Below, piece after piece: positions 36,310-46,608 of a DNA stretch of 64,000 nt. Source of the DNA: Zunongwangia mangrovi. Lineage in GTDB: Bacteria; Bacteroidota; Bacteroidia; Flavobacteriales; Flavobacteriaceae. Each line of letters starts with the position of its first letter. Position 1 is the first letter of the stretch. The stretch lies in the NCBI RefSeq assembly GCF_900112105.1, contig NZ_FOKV01000004.1, forward strand, positions 124,001 through 188,000. The letters are read 5' to 3'. The notes beneath the pieces were generated by a model. It saw only the letters and a program-made list of their open reading frames with translations. It was not told where the DNA came from and did not search any database. A program made the position numbers and the translations under genes.

Positions 36310-36990
36310 ATGAAAATAGACAAAATCATGAGCCTTTCTAATTTTTCAATAAAAAGCCTTGCAGTTAAAATTGCATGTTTTAGCTTAACATTTTTAGCTT
36401 TTCAAAGTATAAATGCACAGGAAGGTCCAAATTTAACCGATGCACAGGGTAAAAGACACGGCGAATGGAAAGTGAACTTTCCGGGTAGTACTCAAACAAA
36501 ATTCGAAGGGACTTTTAATCATGGTAAAGAAACCGGGAAATTTAAATTCTTTAAAAAAGGTTACGAAAAACATCCAAGCGCCATCATGAATTTTGATACC
36601 GGCAGTGATTCTATAGCTGTAAAATATTATACTCAAAAAGGTGATGTTATTAGCGAAGGAATGATGCTGAATAAAAAGAGAGCTGGCAAATGGACGACCT
36701 ACCACAACCAAAGTGACCAAATAATGATGACCGAATATTACAAAAATGATGTTTTAAACGGCCTGCAAACCACCTACTTCAAAAACGGAAAACTTGGCGA
36801 AAAAACAAATTATGTAAATGGCATAAAAGATGGCAGCAGCCAGATCTATGCTGATAACGGACAACTACTACAGGATCTTAATTATGAAAACGGAGAATTA
36901 GACGGCCATCAAACCTATTATAAACCCGATGGCAGTTTAGTTGCTGAAGGAGATTATAAAAACGGAAGACGAATTGAAGACCAAAACTAA
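36310..36990 (+). CDS. YwqK-type MORN repeat protein, exported
   Basis: A 226-aa protein with a signal peptide (FSLTFLAFQSINAQ) and repeated MORN-like units: GKRHGEWKV, GKETGKFKFFKKG, GMMLNKKRAGKWTTY, NGLQTTYFKNGKL, NGIKDGSSQIYADNGQL and ENGELDGHQTYYKPDGSL. These units match the family annotated as YwqK antitoxin, a name that does not imply toxin neutralisation here. Likely a periplasmic or surface beta-rich protein. ATG at 36328 (MSLSNFS) is an alternative start. Confidence 0.85.
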   Translation: MKIDKIMSLSNFSIKSLAVKIACFSLTFLAFQSINAQEGPNLTDAQGKRHGEWKVNFPGSTQTKFEGTFNHGKETGKFKFFKKGYEKHPSAIMNFDTGSDSIAVKYYTQKGDVISEGMMLNKKRAGKWTTYHNQSDQIMMTEYYKNDVLNGLQTTYFKNGKLGEKTNYVNGIKDGSSQIYADNGQLLQDLNYENGELDGHQTYYKPDGSLVAEGDYKNGRRIEDQN

Positions 36991-37035
36991 TTCTAAAAAT
37001 TAGTACCAAATTCATCGATTATCGATACAATTTTC

Positions 37036-37060
37036 AAGGTGGCTTTCGCCACCTTTTTTT
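37036..37060 (+). terminator. Intrinsic terminator
   Basis: AAGGTGGC / GCCACCTT stem with a short TTTC loop and a T7 run, 46 nt after the YwqK-type gene. Confidence 0.88.
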
Positions 37061-37139
37061 ATTTCGTAATTTTACACACTTTATTTCGACTTTATAAAAG
37101 ATCAGGTTAAAATAGCATGATCGATCAAGTTTAAATTCT

Positions 37140-38327
37140 ATGAAAAAAGTTGTAGTAGGACTCTCGGGAGGTGTAGATAGTAGTGTTTCAGCCTATCTTT
37201 TAAAAGAACAGGGCTACGAGGTTATTGGGTTGTTTATGAAGAACTGGCATGACGATTCGGTGACCATTTCAGATGAATGCCCATGGCTAGAAGATAGCAA
37301 TGATGCGATGATCGTTGCAGAAAAATTAGGAATTCCTTTTCAAACGGTAGATCTAAGCGAACAATACAAGGAGCGTATCGTAGATTATATGTTTAACGAA
37401 TACGAACGTGGTAGAACGCCAAATCCAGACGTTTTATGTAATCGTGAGATCAAATTCGACGTTTTTATGAAGATCGCCCTTTCTTTAGGCGCAGATTATG
37501 TGGCGACCGGCCATTACTGCCGAAAGGGAGAGATCGAAAAAGATGGGAAAAAGATCTATCAACTTCTATCGGGAAAAGACAATAATAAAGATCAATCTTA
37601 CTTTTTATGTCAGCTTACCCAGGAACAGCTTTCAAAAACGCTCTTCCCTATTGGCGAGCTTCAAAAATCTGAAGTACGTAGAATTGCTGCGGAACAGGAA
37701 TTGGTAACAGCAGATAAGAAAGATTCACAGGGACTTTGCTTTATTGGAAAAGTACGATTACCCGATTTTCTTCAGCAAAAATTAAAACCGAAAGAAGGTA
37801 ATATTGTTGAAATAAAATCTGATATCGAAACCTACAATATCGATACTCCTGAATTTGATTCTAAAATTGAAGAATTAAAATTTCTTGCGCAAAAGCACCA
37901 ATATCAGCCAAATGACGGAAAAGTTGTTGGGAGACATCAAGGTGCCCATTATTTCACTAAAGGACAGCGTAAAGGTTTGGCCGTTGGCGGAACTCCAGAG
38001 CCTCTTTTTGTGATCGACACCGATGTTGAAGAAAACGTAATTTATACAGGACAGGGAAAAAATCACCCTGGAATTTATCGAAAAGCGCTTTTTATCAATG
38101 CAGATGAAGTGCATTGGGTGAGAAAGGATCTTAGTTTGCAAGCAGATGAAACCTTAAAGCTAAAAGCAAGAATTAGATATCGCCAGCCTTTACAGGATGC
38201 AATTTTACACCAAACTGAACAAGGAATGTACATTGTTTTTGAAACTCCGCAAGCCTCTATTACAGAAGGTCAGTTTGTTGCCTGGTATGATGGCGAAGAG
38301 TTATTAGGATCTGGTGTAATTTCTTAA
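37140..38327 (+). CDS. mnmA: tRNA-specific 2-thiouridylase MnmA
   Basis: MnmA thiolates U34 of Lys, Glu and Gln tRNAs, using ATP and a sulfur relay. The 395-aa product begins with the PP-loop [20 protein letters not shown], then [34 protein letters not shown] and the second catalytic Cys in [19 protein letters not shown] ~50-residue stretch before [13 protein letters not shown] is typical of Bacteroidota versions. The nitronate monooxygenase-like gene follows after 21 nt and is probably co-transcribed. Confidence 0.96.
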   Translation: MKKVVVGLSGGVDSSVSAYLLKEQGYEVIGLFMKNWHDDSVTISDECPWLEDSNDAMIVAEKLGIPFQTVDLSEQYKERIVDYMFNEYERGRTPNPDVLCNREIKFDVFMKIALSLGADYVATGHYCRKGEIEKDGKKIYQLLSGKDNNKDQSYFLCQLTQEQLSKTLFPIGELQKSEVRRIAAEQELVTADKKDSQGLCFIGKVRLPDFLQQKLKPKEGNIVEIKSDIETYNIDTPEFDSKIEELKFLAQKHQYQPNDGKVVGRHQGAHYFTKGQRKGLAVGGTPEPLFVIDTDVEENVIYTGQGKNHPGIYRKALFINADEVHWVRKDLSLQADETLKLKARIRYRQPLQDAILHQTEQGMYIVFETPQASITEGQFVAWYDGEELLGSGVIS

Positions 38328-38348
38328 ATTGCAGGAAACAAATCTGCA

Positions 38349-39296
38349 ATGTCTACCAATAATAGGATTACCAAACTTTTCAATATAAAATATCCACTTA
38401 TCCAGGCCGGAATGGTCTGGGCAAGTGGCTGGAAACTGGCAAGTGCTGTTAGTAATGCTGGCGGACTCGGGATTATTGGTGCAGGATCTATGTATCCTGA
38501 AGTACTTAAAGAACACCTCTTAAAATTTAAAAAAGCAACCAATAAACCTTTTGCAGTAAATGTGCCTATGCTCTATCCTAACGTGGAAGAGATCATGCAA
38601 ATAATTATTGAAGAGAAAGTACCTATCGTTTTTACTTCTGCCGGAAATCCAAAAACCTGGACAAAATTTCTACAAGATCATGGCATTACTGTAGTACACG
38701 TTGTGAGTAGTGTAAAGTTTGCCTTAAAGTCTCAGCAAGCCGGTGTTGATGCTGTAGTTGCTGAAGGTTTTGAAGCCGGTGGCCATAATGGCCGGGATGA
38801 AACCACAAGCTTTACCCTTATCCCAATGGTAAAAGAAAAGTTGGATATTCCTCTTATTGCAGCAGGCGGAATTGCTACCGGGCGCGGGATGCTGGCGGCT
38901 ATGGTTTTAGGCGCCGATGCCGTACAAATTGGTAGTAGGTTTGTGGCTTCAAATGAAGCTTCTTCGCATATCAGTTTTAAAGAAATGGTGGTGAACGCAC
39001 AGGAAGGTGACACCAAATTGACTTTAAAAGAACTGGCTCCTGTTCGCTTGCTTAAAAATAAATTTTTCGACGATATTCAAGAATTGTATGCCAAAAATTC
39101 TTCAAAAGAAGAATTGCAACAACTTCTAGGGCGCGCCCGCGCTAAAAAAGGAATGTTCGAAGGCGATCTGGTTGAAGGTGAACTCGAGATTGGTCAAATT
39201 TCAGGATTAATTAAAAATATCAAACCTGCTGCAGATATTGTAACCGAGATTATCGAAGAATTTGAAAAAGTTAAATCACAGATAAATCAGTTTTAA
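38349..39296 (+). CDS. NAD(P)H-dependent flavin oxidoreductase / nitronate monooxygenase-like
   Basis: A 315-aa FMN TIM-barrel protein of the 2-nitropropane dioxygenase / FabK family. Motifs: YPLIQAGMVWASGWKLASAVSNAGGLG, GFEAGGHNG with the conserved catalytic-type His, and the FMN-phosphate site IAAGGIATGRGMLAAMVLGADAVQIGSRF. Nitronate oxidation or an enoyl reductase-like role cannot be separated by eye. Lies 21 nt downstream of mnmA; its stop overlaps the stop of the convergent 906-aa gene by 4 nt. Confidence 0.88.
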   Translation: MSTNNRITKLFNIKYPLIQAGMVWASGWKLASAVSNAGGLGIIGAGSMYPEVLKEHLLKFKKATNKPFAVNVPMLYPNVEEIMQIIIEEKVPIVFTSAGNPKTWTKFLQDHGITVVHVVSSVKFALKSQQAGVDAVVAEGFEAGGHNGRDETTSFTLIPMVKEKLDIPLIAAGGIATGRGMLAAMVLGADAVQIGSRFVASNEASSHISFKEMVVNAQEGDTKLTLKELAPVRLLKNKFFDDIQELYAKNSSKEELQQLLGRARAKKGMFEGDLVEGELEIGQISGLIKNIKPAADIVTEIIEEFEKVKSQINQF

Positions 39297-42013
39297 TTAG
39301 CCGCATCGACATTTCTTTGCTTTACAGGATAAGAGATCTCGTGATACCCAATTTTACCATTTGGCGTGATTACTTCTACAACAACCAAAACTACTTCTAC
39401 GTTATCTGGATTATAAAAAGAAATCTGGGATGTTTCTCCATTTTCGAGTTTCACTTGTGGCTCCCAAAACACCACGCTTCTTAAGTCTGGCTCCTCACTT
39501 TCCAAACGTTCTTTGTTTGCATAATTTGGCTGATAAAATTCTTTTTCGGGTGAATAACCTTTTATGGTAGTTCGTAAAATGCCTTTAGGCTTTTGAGCTC
39601 CAAAGATTCCCTTTTTACCATGTGTATAGATTGAAATAACATCTCCTGTTGGTGGAATTTCCATCGGACTCACAAAAGGATAGGCTTGTTGGTAGAGTCG
39701 GTTAAAATGTTTTGCAAAACGTATAATTTCAACACTTTTTACTTCACTTGGTGGAATATTAGGAATTAGTGGATAATTAAGGTTGTTCACCACCTTCCCA
39801 TCCATCATTAAAATGGTAGTTCCGCCGCCACCCAGAACTTTAGCTTGCAAATCGCCACCCGGTTCCTGGATATCACGCTGAATTCTAATATCATCTGGAA
39901 AATTGAACATTAATACGCTGTAAAGCCCAAAAGACCAATCTTTCTCTTTCTCCTGAATTTTCTTACCATCGATCACAACATCTGGTTTACCGGCAAGATC
40001 TGCTGTTTTTTGTCGCTCCTCGGTCATTTTATATGCTTCCAGTACAACTTCGTCTAATTGGGTAACTCCTTCGGCTAATTCATAAGAAAACTGCTTTTGC
40101 TGCTGGCGCTGTTCGTAATTCACAATTTCAGTATAAACACTATCTGGCTTTTCGATTGTTAATCGCTTTTCAAATACTACAGGTAACTTCAAAGGATCTC
40201 GAATCTGGATATCAAAATTTCTTTTATTTCCACCTTTCTTACTTTGTATCACGATCTCTCGAGTTTCTTCTTCCAGAAAATCAATATTAAAAATAAACCT
40301 TCCTAGGCTATCTGTTTGAAAAGTTTGCACTACCGGTTCGTCACCTAGTGCCATAAAAGACAATTCTACGTTTTCTTTAGGTTTATTAAAAATAGTGCTG
40401 TTTACCTTTCCATCTATTGCTAAAACCGGTTCTTCAGGATAATTAAAATGAATTCTTGTGGTATCATATTTATAATTACGCCAACCCTGGGTAAGCAAAA
40501 GCGCATCAAGATCGCGTAAACGATAATTATCATCTCGATTAAAATATAAACCGGGATTTTCTATTTTACCGCGAAGCTCAGAGCTTAGATAAAAAAAAGG
40601 CAAAATAGAATTACGCTTTTTCTGATTTGAACCTAAAGGATCTTGTGCAAGTGCCAAAATCGATAACTCTGCATCCACAGGTTTTCCTGTACTATCCCTA
40701 ACCTGAATATTCAGCATAGTTTTTTCTCTGGAAGTATATTCATCTTTATTTGTTGTGACTTCGATCGAAAGTGGTTCTTTTCCAAGATCATTATAATATA
40801 AACGCTCGGCCACTGGTTGTTCATCTTTATCAATTAGGGTAAAGCAAACAATTCCGTTAGGAAATCCCTTTGAAGGTAAAGCCGTATAAAATTTCCCATC
40901 TTTTACTGGGCCTACAATATCAAAAAGTTGAACACCTCTAAAACTGGCACGGATAATCAAAGAATCTACATTTTGTGTAGTAGAGGCTATTAGACTAATT
41001 CTATCTCCTGTTCTTCTTGCTGAAATGATACTGCCTTTTTTTGATACTTCTGGTAATTGATACACTGAAGTATTTCCATCGATATTGGTAATTTTAGCTA
41101 TATATTTTTCTGAAGATTTAGGGTTTAAAACGGCAACTCCCATTCCGAGTTTATTTGTTTTGAACCTAGTGACGGTATCTTCCTTTTCATTCAGAATAAC
41201 ACCTTCAGTATAAATTCCTTCTCCTTTAAAATCTAGTGCTTTTATTCCTAAAAAATTGGTGCTTCCAGATAAAAGAATTCCGCTTTCTGGCAATATTTGG
41301 AGGTCGATCTTGCTTTCATCCAAACTTATGGTTTTGCCAGAGGTAAATCCATTTTCAGTAAGCATCCTAATGCCCACAAAGTCTGGCTTATCTTCTAACT
41401 TATAGCTGAGCTTGTATTTTCCATCGTTCTCTTTTATCTCTATAGAATCTTGCTTAGCAGCGTTAAAATCTAAACCAACTAATATTTTGCGCTTTTGAAG
41501 GCTATCTAATTCTTTAGGGTAAAAAAAGGCTTCAAGAAAAAATTTTCCTTCTCTGTCTACAATATTGATATTCTGAATAACATTTTCTTCTTTAGGCAAA
41601 TTAGGAAAGATTCTAAAATATTTCGAAAAAATAAAGTCATCGTCGAAGTTACGGTTCCATCTGGTATAAGCCCTTATTTTGTATAATCCGGCGGGCATTT
41701 TTTTGGGAATCTCGAAATGATTATGGCCACTACCGTCCACAATTTTTACAAGTTTCTGATTTATTATTTGTTTTTCTGGTCCTATAAGATCTACATGCAA
41801 AACTCCAGATCGTTTAGATGGTTTATGATCTACGGCATTAATTACTAAAGCTTTAAACCATATTGTACTTCCTGCTGCATAATTTTCCCGATCAAATTGC
41901 AGATAAATCTTTTCAGCATAAGCAGCTTTAGAAAGCACTCGCTCATCCTGAGCAAATCCTATTTTTAAAAAGGCTAAAAAGATGATTAAGAATAAGTAGT
42001 TTTTTGATTGCAT
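39293..42013 (-). CDS. Large exported MG2-like protein with TonB-plug-like C-terminal region
   Basis: The 906-aa product has a signal peptide (FLIIFLAFLKIGFAQ). Residues 30-125 form a macroglobulin MG2-type domain (EKIYLQFDRENYAAGSTIWF, YKIRAYTRW), more beta-sandwich domains follow to ~620, and about 650-830 contains a plug-like domain (PDVVIDGKKIQEKE, GTTILMMDGKVVNNL, PPSEVKSVEIIR, GDVISIYTHGKKG). There is no 22-strand barrel, so it is not a receptor itself. Role is unknown; periplasmic or outer-membrane interaction with TonB-type receptors is an inference. Monocistronic. Confidence 0.82.
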   Translation of the reverse strand: MQSKNYLFLIIFLAFLKIGFAQDERVLSKAAYAEKIYLQFDRENYAAGSTIWFKALVINAVDHKPSKRSGVLHVDLIGPEKQIINQKLVKIVDGSGHNHFEIPKKMPAGLYKIRAYTRWNRNFDDDFIFSKYFRIFPNLPKEENVIQNINIVDREGKFFLEAFFYPKELDSLQKRKILVGLDFNAAKQDSIEIKENDGKYKLSYKLEDKPDFVGIRMLTENGFTSGKTISLDESKIDLQILPESGILLSGSTNFLGIKALDFKGEGIYTEGVILNEKEDTVTRFKTNKLGMGVAVLNPKSSEKYIAKITNIDGNTSVYQLPEVSKKGSIISARRTGDRISLIASTTQNVDSLIIRASFRGVQLFDIVGPVKDGKFYTALPSKGFPNGIVCFTLIDKDEQPVAERLYYNDLGKEPLSIEVTTNKDEYTSREKTMLNIQVRDSTGKPVDAELSILALAQDPLGSNQKKRNSILPFFYLSSELRGKIENPGLYFNRDDNYRLRDLDALLLTQGWRNYKYDTTRIHFNYPEEPVLAIDGKVNSTIFNKPKENVELSFMALGDEPVVQTFQTDSLGRFIFNIDFLEEETREIVIQSKKGGNKRNFDIQIRDPLKLPVVFEKRLTIEKPDSVYTEIVNYEQRQQQKQFSYELAEGVTQLDEVVLEAYKMTEERQKTADLAGKPDVVIDGKKIQEKEKDWSFGLYSVLMFNFPDDIRIQRDIQEPGGDLQAKVLGGGGTTILMMDGKVVNNLNYPLIPNIPPSEVKSVEIIRFAKHFNRLYQQAYPFVSPMEIPPTGDVISIYTHGKKGIFGAQKPKGILRTTIKGYSPEKEFYQPNYANKERLESEEPDLRSVVFWEPQVKLENGETSQISFYNPDNVEVVLVVVEVITPNGKIGYHEISYPVKQRNVDAAN

Positions 42014-42164
42014 AGCAAATGAAGCTTGGGTTTGATGACTAACCTGAAATAAAAACTTTGATAAACGGATTAGCTTATCTCATTCAATTTAAAATTTCTT
42101 GAAATAAATTATATTCCCACCTAAAATCATAGTCAATTCACTTACAATTTATTACAATTAAAAA

Positions 42165-42220
42165 CAGTCTCAAAACACCTAGCCGAAAATCGATAAAATC
42201 GACCGGTATTTTTGAGACTG
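42165..42220 (-). terminator. Terminator downstream of the 87-aa membrane protein gene
   Basis: CAGTCTCAAA / TTTGAGACTG 10-bp stem enclosing a smaller hairpin (TCGATTTTATCGA-type), followed on the minus strand by TTTTTAAT. Confidence 0.6.
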
Positions 42221-42256
42221 AAATTTGAAGTTATTCTAAAGCTAGAAGATAACTTT

Positions 42257-42520
42257 CTAATAGTTTTGAGAAGCTATTCCGGTTAAAAAGGCCATTCCGC
42301 CGAGGAATACGAAGAATACTATAAAAAGTACGATCATTACTACATAAAGTAGCAACATACCTTTTGCCCAATTCCTACGCGTATAATTAAGGTCGCTTCC
42401 AAAAGCCCATACTAAAAGCATTATTATTCCTATAAATGGTAATCCTGCTACAAAGATGTATAGAGCCCATTTTTGGGGAGTTATTAAATTTGGTTGTTCC
42501 GGTTGATTGTAAACTTCCAT
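42257..42520 (-). CDS. Small two-helix membrane protein (87 aa)
   Basis: Two transmembrane helices (about residues 17-36 and 53-78) are separated by a short loop carrying NYTRRNWAKGM. The N-terminus is polar (MEVYNQPEQPNLITPQKWAL). Similar short proteins are frequent in Bacteroidota and unnamed. No partner evident; flanked by terminators on both sides, so it is monocistronic. Confidence 0.75.
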   Translation of the reverse strand: MEVYNQPEQPNLITPQKWALYIFVAGLPFIGIIMLLVWAFGSDLNYTRRNWAKGMLLLYVVMIVLFIVFFVFLGGMAFLTGIASQNY

Positions 42521-42598
42521 GGTCTTTAGATTAGGTAAATTAATATATCCTGCAAGCTAATCAAAAAACTAAAATTTATAGTCGAAGTAGTTAGATAA

Positions 42599-42632
42599 AA
42601 AAAACGCCTCATTCAATTAGAACGAGGCGTTG
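42599..42632 (-). terminator. Intrinsic terminator after osmC
   Basis: On the minus strand AACGCCTC / GAGGCGTT with a 13-nt loop followed by T8. Confidence 0.85.
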
Positions 42633-42657
42633 ATATAATTTTATATAAAATTAAATA

Positions 42658-43056
42658 TTACACTACAAATCGAATATCTTTTTCAATATCTGGATGCAAA
42701 CTATATAAAACAGGACAGGTTTTAGCTGCGTTTTCTAGTATTTTCATCTCTTTATCCTCATACTTTTTTGGCAAACTTAGCACCACTTCGATCTTTGAAA
42801 TTCTTCGAGGTTCAGCAGCCATAGTCTTAGTGACTTCAGCAGTGGTCCCTTCTATAGAAATTCCCATAGCTTCCGCTTTTATTCCCATAATGGTAAGCAT
42901 ACAGGTGGCTAAAGCAGTTGCAACTGTATCTGTAGGAGAAAAAGATTCTCCCTTCCCATGATTATCTACCGGGGCATCTGTTAAAATTTTAGTTCCGCTT
43001 TGCAGGTGTTCTGCTTCAGTCCTTAAACTCCCTAAATATGTTACTTTGGCTGTCAT
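42658..43056 (-). CDS. OsmC family peroxiredoxin-like protein
   Basis: A 132-aa cytoplasmic OsmC/Ohr-type protein. Both conserved cysteines are present, in ALATCMLTIMGIKAEAMGI and NAAKTCPVLYSLHPDIE, as required for thiol-dependent peroxidase activity, with Glu/Arg-type residues typical of the fold. Its first 41 nt overlap the end of the LysM gene in another frame, so its translation is probably coupled to it. It is the last gene of a guaA-LysM-osmC run on the minus strand. Confidence 0.9.
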   Translation of the reverse strand: MTAKVTYLGSLRTEAEHLQSGTKILTDAPVDNHGKGESFSPTDTVATALATCMLTIMGIKAEAMGISIEGTTAEVTKTMAAEPRRISKIEVVLSLPKKYEDKEMKILENAAKTCPVLYSLHPDIEKDIRFVV

Positions 43057-45040
43057 CGGCTATTTGTAAAGTTAAATCTGGATTTATTTGAAGAATATAA
43101 ACCGCTTTGTTTCTAAAACCGCCACCAGGCTGTGGTTCGTATAAAAATTTGTTCTCGTTATATTCAGTAAAGCCATTAAAATCATTGAAGGAAGCATAAA
43201 TATCTTCTGAAGCTCCCAGGCGAAGTAAAACATCCATCGTTAGATCATAACCTCTTACCGCATATTGATTAGGTGTTACCCCGAATTCTTCTTCGTACTT
43301 TCTTATAAAATCTTCAGAAACTTCAATATTATATTCTTTATCTACAGATGGATAGTGAAAATATAGTTTTCCAAGATCTTCATTCGAAATACTTTCATTA
43401 TCGTAGCTATCGTTTTTATTGGTAGTGAATAATGTGATATCCAACTCTTCTCTTAGCAATCTGTTTGATGCTGAAACGGTGCTGCTAATTACCCCTACGC
43501 TGCTAGATTCTAAGATCACCCAGTTTTGTGCTGCTGGTAAAAGTGCATTTTTTAAACTTTCTTCTGAAACATAACCATCTACGGCATTTACCGTTCTTGC
43601 CGCTGGAAAAATCTGATTCAGTTTATTTTTAATCTCAAAAGATTTAGCATCTGCAACAATGATGATATTTTTACCTTCGCCAAATTTCTGAAGATACTCT
43701 AACATTGTATTGCTCATCTCCTGCTGAGTAGGACGGGCGATAAATAAGTTATTACCACCGCGCATTTCTTTATCTGAAAGCGGAGTAAATACCGGGATAT
43801 TTCTGTTTCTTAAACGCTGTGCTACAGCTTCTGTAGTAGATTGAAGCAAGGGACCAATAACCGCATCTACATTGCTGAAGTTATTCGTATTGATAATATT
43901 TGCTACTTCTGAAGCATTTCTTTTGGTGTCGTAAATTTTAGCCTGTGTAGAAATCCCAAGTTCCTTAGCATCTTCTATCGCTAATTTAGCACCACTATAA
44001 AAATCAAGACTTATTCTTAAAACACGATCATCTAAAACTGCATTGTCGTAATCTGGTGTCCCAATAGAGTCTACAGCCACATTATCTAAACTGTATGGTA
44101 ACATAAAAACCAAATTCTTCGGACTAAAATTAGACAATGAATCTTTTAAATTCAGTTTCTTTCCCTGTAATTCTTCAGCTTCGCTACTTAGTGTTGGTTC
44201 TAACCAATCTTCTGGATCCTGCTCTTCTGGGTTTGGGACTTTTAGAACCATTCCCCATTCTAATCCTTCTTTTTCTACAATTGGATTAAGCGCTAAAATA
44301 GAGTCCTGAGTTACGTGAAAACGTTGCGCTAAACCAAATAAAGTTTCTTGTGGTTTTACTTCGTAGAACTTGAAGTTCTTATCTAAAAGCACCACAGGGT
44401 CTGGAGAAACATTGGTTCCCACCCTAAGCATAATACCAGGCTGTAAAACATCTACTGTGGGATTTAAAGCTTCTAATTCTTTTACCGTTAAACCATATTT
44501 TCTGGCGATGCCAAATTTGGTTTCTTTTGGTAAGACAACATGCTCTCTAACTTCGTTTTTGTCAAATTCCTGACGAATTTCTTCTTTAGAAGTATTATTA
44601 GGTTTTGCGACTACACGATCTAATTTCCTAAAAACAGGAATACGAATAGTCTCTCCTTTTTGAAGTTCTTTAGAATATAAATGCTTGTTATAACGTTTAA
44701 TATCGTCAACTTCAACATTGTATTGCTGTGATAGCCGAAATAGATTTTCTTTCTTTTTTACGGTGTGCTCTTTAAATTCAATCGGATCTAAACTTGGTGA
44801 ACCAATTTTAGCTGGCATTCCTTTGTCTTTTTTAGCTAAAGGAATTACCAGCTTAGAAGATTCGTCGATACCATTTTTTGCATCGGGATTATATTTGTAA
44901 ATATCATCTTCAGAAATATTATAATCCTTAGAAATACTGTAAACAGTCTCTCCTTTCTTAACTGTATGATATTTAAATTCCTGCGAAGAAGCAGAAACAC
45001 TCATCATACAAAAGAAGCAAATTAAAAAAAGGTATCTCAT
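43016..45040 (-). CDS. LysM repeat protein fused to a periplasmic-binding-like domain
   Basis: The 674-aa product has a signal peptide (YLFLICFFCMMSVSASSQ) and four LysM modules that bind peptidoglycan: KYHTVKKGETVYSISKDYNI, EHTVKKKENLFRLSQQYNV, EHVVLPKETKFGIARKYGL and FYEVKPQETLFGLAQRF. From about residue 300 it is a type I periplasmic-binding-protein-like domain (SLDFYSGAKLAIEDAKELGI, DAVIGPLLQSTTEAVAQ, VFTPLSDKEMRGG), as in LpoA- or amino-acid-binding proteins. That order suggests a wall-associated cell-envelope regulator, by analogy. It lies 38 nt downstream of guaA and overlaps osmC. Confidence 0.9.
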   Translation of the reverse strand: MRYLFLICFFCMMSVSASSQEFKYHTVKKGETVYSISKDYNISEDDIYKYNPDAKNGIDESSKLVIPLAKKDKGMPAKIGSPSLDPIEFKEHTVKKKENLFRLSQQYNVEVDDIKRYNKHLYSKELQKGETIRIPVFRKLDRVVAKPNNTSKEEIRQEFDKNEVREHVVLPKETKFGIARKYGLTVKELEALNPTVDVLQPGIMLRVGTNVSPDPVVLLDKNFKFYEVKPQETLFGLAQRFHVTQDSILALNPIVEKEGLEWGMVLKVPNPEEQDPEDWLEPTLSSEAEELQGKKLNLKDSLSNFSPKNLVFMLPYSLDNVAVDSIGTPDYDNAVLDDRVLRISLDFYSGAKLAIEDAKELGISTQAKIYDTKRNASEVANIINTNNFSNVDAVIGPLLQSTTEAVAQRLRNRNIPVFTPLSDKEMRGGNNLFIARPTQQEMSNTMLEYLQKFGEGKNIIIVADAKSFEIKNKLNQIFPAARTVNAVDGYVSEESLKNALLPAAQNWVILESSSVGVISSTVSASNRLLREELDITLFTTNKNDSYDNESISNEDLGKLYFHYPSVDKEYNIEVSEDFIRKYEEEFGVTPNQYAVRGYDLTMDVLLRLGASEDIYASFNDFNGFTEYNENKFLYEPQPGGGFRNKAVYILQINPDLTLQIADDSQSNIFREFKD

Positions 45041-45078
45041 TTTATTGAATTTTAGACTTTATAGGTGCTATACAAATT

Positions 45079-46608
45079 CTATTCCCATTCGATCGTCGCC
45101 GGTGGTTTAGAACTTATATCATACACTACCCTATTAACGCCTTTTACTCTATTTATTATTGTATTCGAAGTTTTTTGTAAAAATTTGTAAGGTAAATTTA
45201 CCCAATCTGCCGTCATCCCATCTGTAGACTCAACAGCTCTTAAGGCAACAACCTGCTCGTAAGTACGCTCATCTCCCATAACTCCTACAGATTGTACTGG
45301 CAGTAAAATAGCACCAGCCTGCCAAACGTGATCATAAAGTCCCCAGTCTCTTAATCCCTGGATAAAAACATGATCTACTTCCTGTAATATTCTAACTTTT
45401 TCTGCCGTGATATCTCCAAGTATTCTAATCGCTAAACCTGGCCCCGGGAATGGGTGACGTCCCAATAAGGTTTTATCAATCCCTAACTCGGCACCAACGC
45501 GTCTTACCTCATCTTTGAATAACATTCGTAAAGGCTCAACAACTTTAAGTTTCATAAAGTCTGGTAAACCACCTACATTATGATGTGATTTTATAGTTAC
45601 TGAAGGACCATTAACTGAGATCGATTCGATAACATCTGGATAAATAGTTCCCTGTGCTAAATAAGTTACGTCTTTTATTTCGTGCGCCTCATCATCAAAA
45701 ACTTCAATAAAAGTGTTTCCTATCGCTTTTCTTTTTAATTCTGGATCGCTAACACCTGCTAAAGCATCAAGAAAACGTGCAGAAGAATCTACTCCTTTTA
45801 CGTTTAATCCCATGTCTTTATATTGATGAAGAACGTCTTCGAATTCATTTTTACGAAGCAAACCGTTATTTACAAAAATACAATACAGGTTCTTACCAAT
45901 CGCCTTATGTAAAAGCATCGCTGCTACTGTAGAATCTACACCACCACTAAGTCCTAAAACAACTTTGTCCTCACCAATCTTCTCTTTTAACTCGGCTACA
46001 GTTAGATCTACAAATGCACCTGGCGTCCAGCTTTGTTCTACACCAGCAATATGCACTAAAAAGTTTTCTAATAATTGTTTACCATCTGTAGAGTGATAAA
46101 CTTCTGGGTGAAACTGAATCGCAAAAGTCTCTTCTCCCTCTATACGATAAGCTGCGTTTAGTACATCTGTTGTACTGGCTAGCCTAACCGCGTTTTCTGG
46201 CAATTCTTTTATCGTATCACTATGGCTCATCCAAACCTGAGAATTCTCTTTGATATTATCAAAAAGTGGCTCGGCATCTTTTATTACAGATAAATTGGCT
46301 CTACCATATTCTCTGGTTTCAGAAGGTTCTACCTTACCGCCGTGAAAATGTGCCAGGTACTGCGCACCATAGCAAACCGCCAGCATTGGTAATTTACCTC
46401 TAATTTGAGACAGATCAGGGTGAGGAGCATCTTCTGCTCTTACTGAAAACGGACTTCCTGAAAGGACAACCGCTTTAAAGCCTGAAAGGTCTTGTGGAAC
46501 TTTGTGAAAAGGGTGAATTTCGCAGTAAATGTTCAATTCTCTTACGCGTCTTGCAATCAATTGCGTATACTGCGAACCGAAGTCTAAGATGAGTACGTTA
46601 TTTTGCAT
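45079..46608 (-). CDS. guaA: GMP synthase (glutamine-hydrolysing)
   Basis: GuaA converts XMP to GMP. The 509-aa product has a class I glutaminase ([21 protein letters not shown]; nucleophile Cys in [15 protein letters not shown]), the PP-loop synthetase with [17 protein letters not shown] and a dimerisation domain ending KPPATIEWE. The ATG at 46608 is the conserved start; an in-frame TTG two codons earlier is less likely. A TAATTTTG box lies only 4 nt before the ATG. It heads a run with the LysM and OsmC genes. Confidence 0.97.
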   Translation of the reverse strand: MQNNVLILDFGSQYTQLIARRVRELNIYCEIHPFHKVPQDLSGFKAVVLSGSPFSVRAEDAPHPDLSQIRGKLPMLAVCYGAQYLAHFHGGKVEPSETREYGRANLSVIKDAEPLFDNIKENSQVWMSHSDTIKELPENAVRLASTTDVLNAAYRIEGEETFAIQFHPEVYHSTDGKQLLENFLVHIAGVEQSWTPGAFVDLTVAELKEKIGEDKVVLGLSGGVDSTVAAMLLHKAIGKNLYCIFVNNGLLRKNEFEDVLHQYKDMGLNVKGVDSSARFLDALAGVSDPELKRKAIGNTFIEVFDDEAHEIKDVTYLAQGTIYPDVIESISVNGPSVTIKSHHNVGGLPDFMKLKVVEPLRMLFKDEVRRVGAELGIDKTLLGRHPFPGPGLAIRILGDITAEKVRILQEVDHVFIQGLRDWGLYDHVWQAGAILLPVQSVGVMGDERTYEQVVALRAVESTDGMTADWVNLPYKFLQKTSNTIINRVKGVNRVVYDISSKPPATIEWE

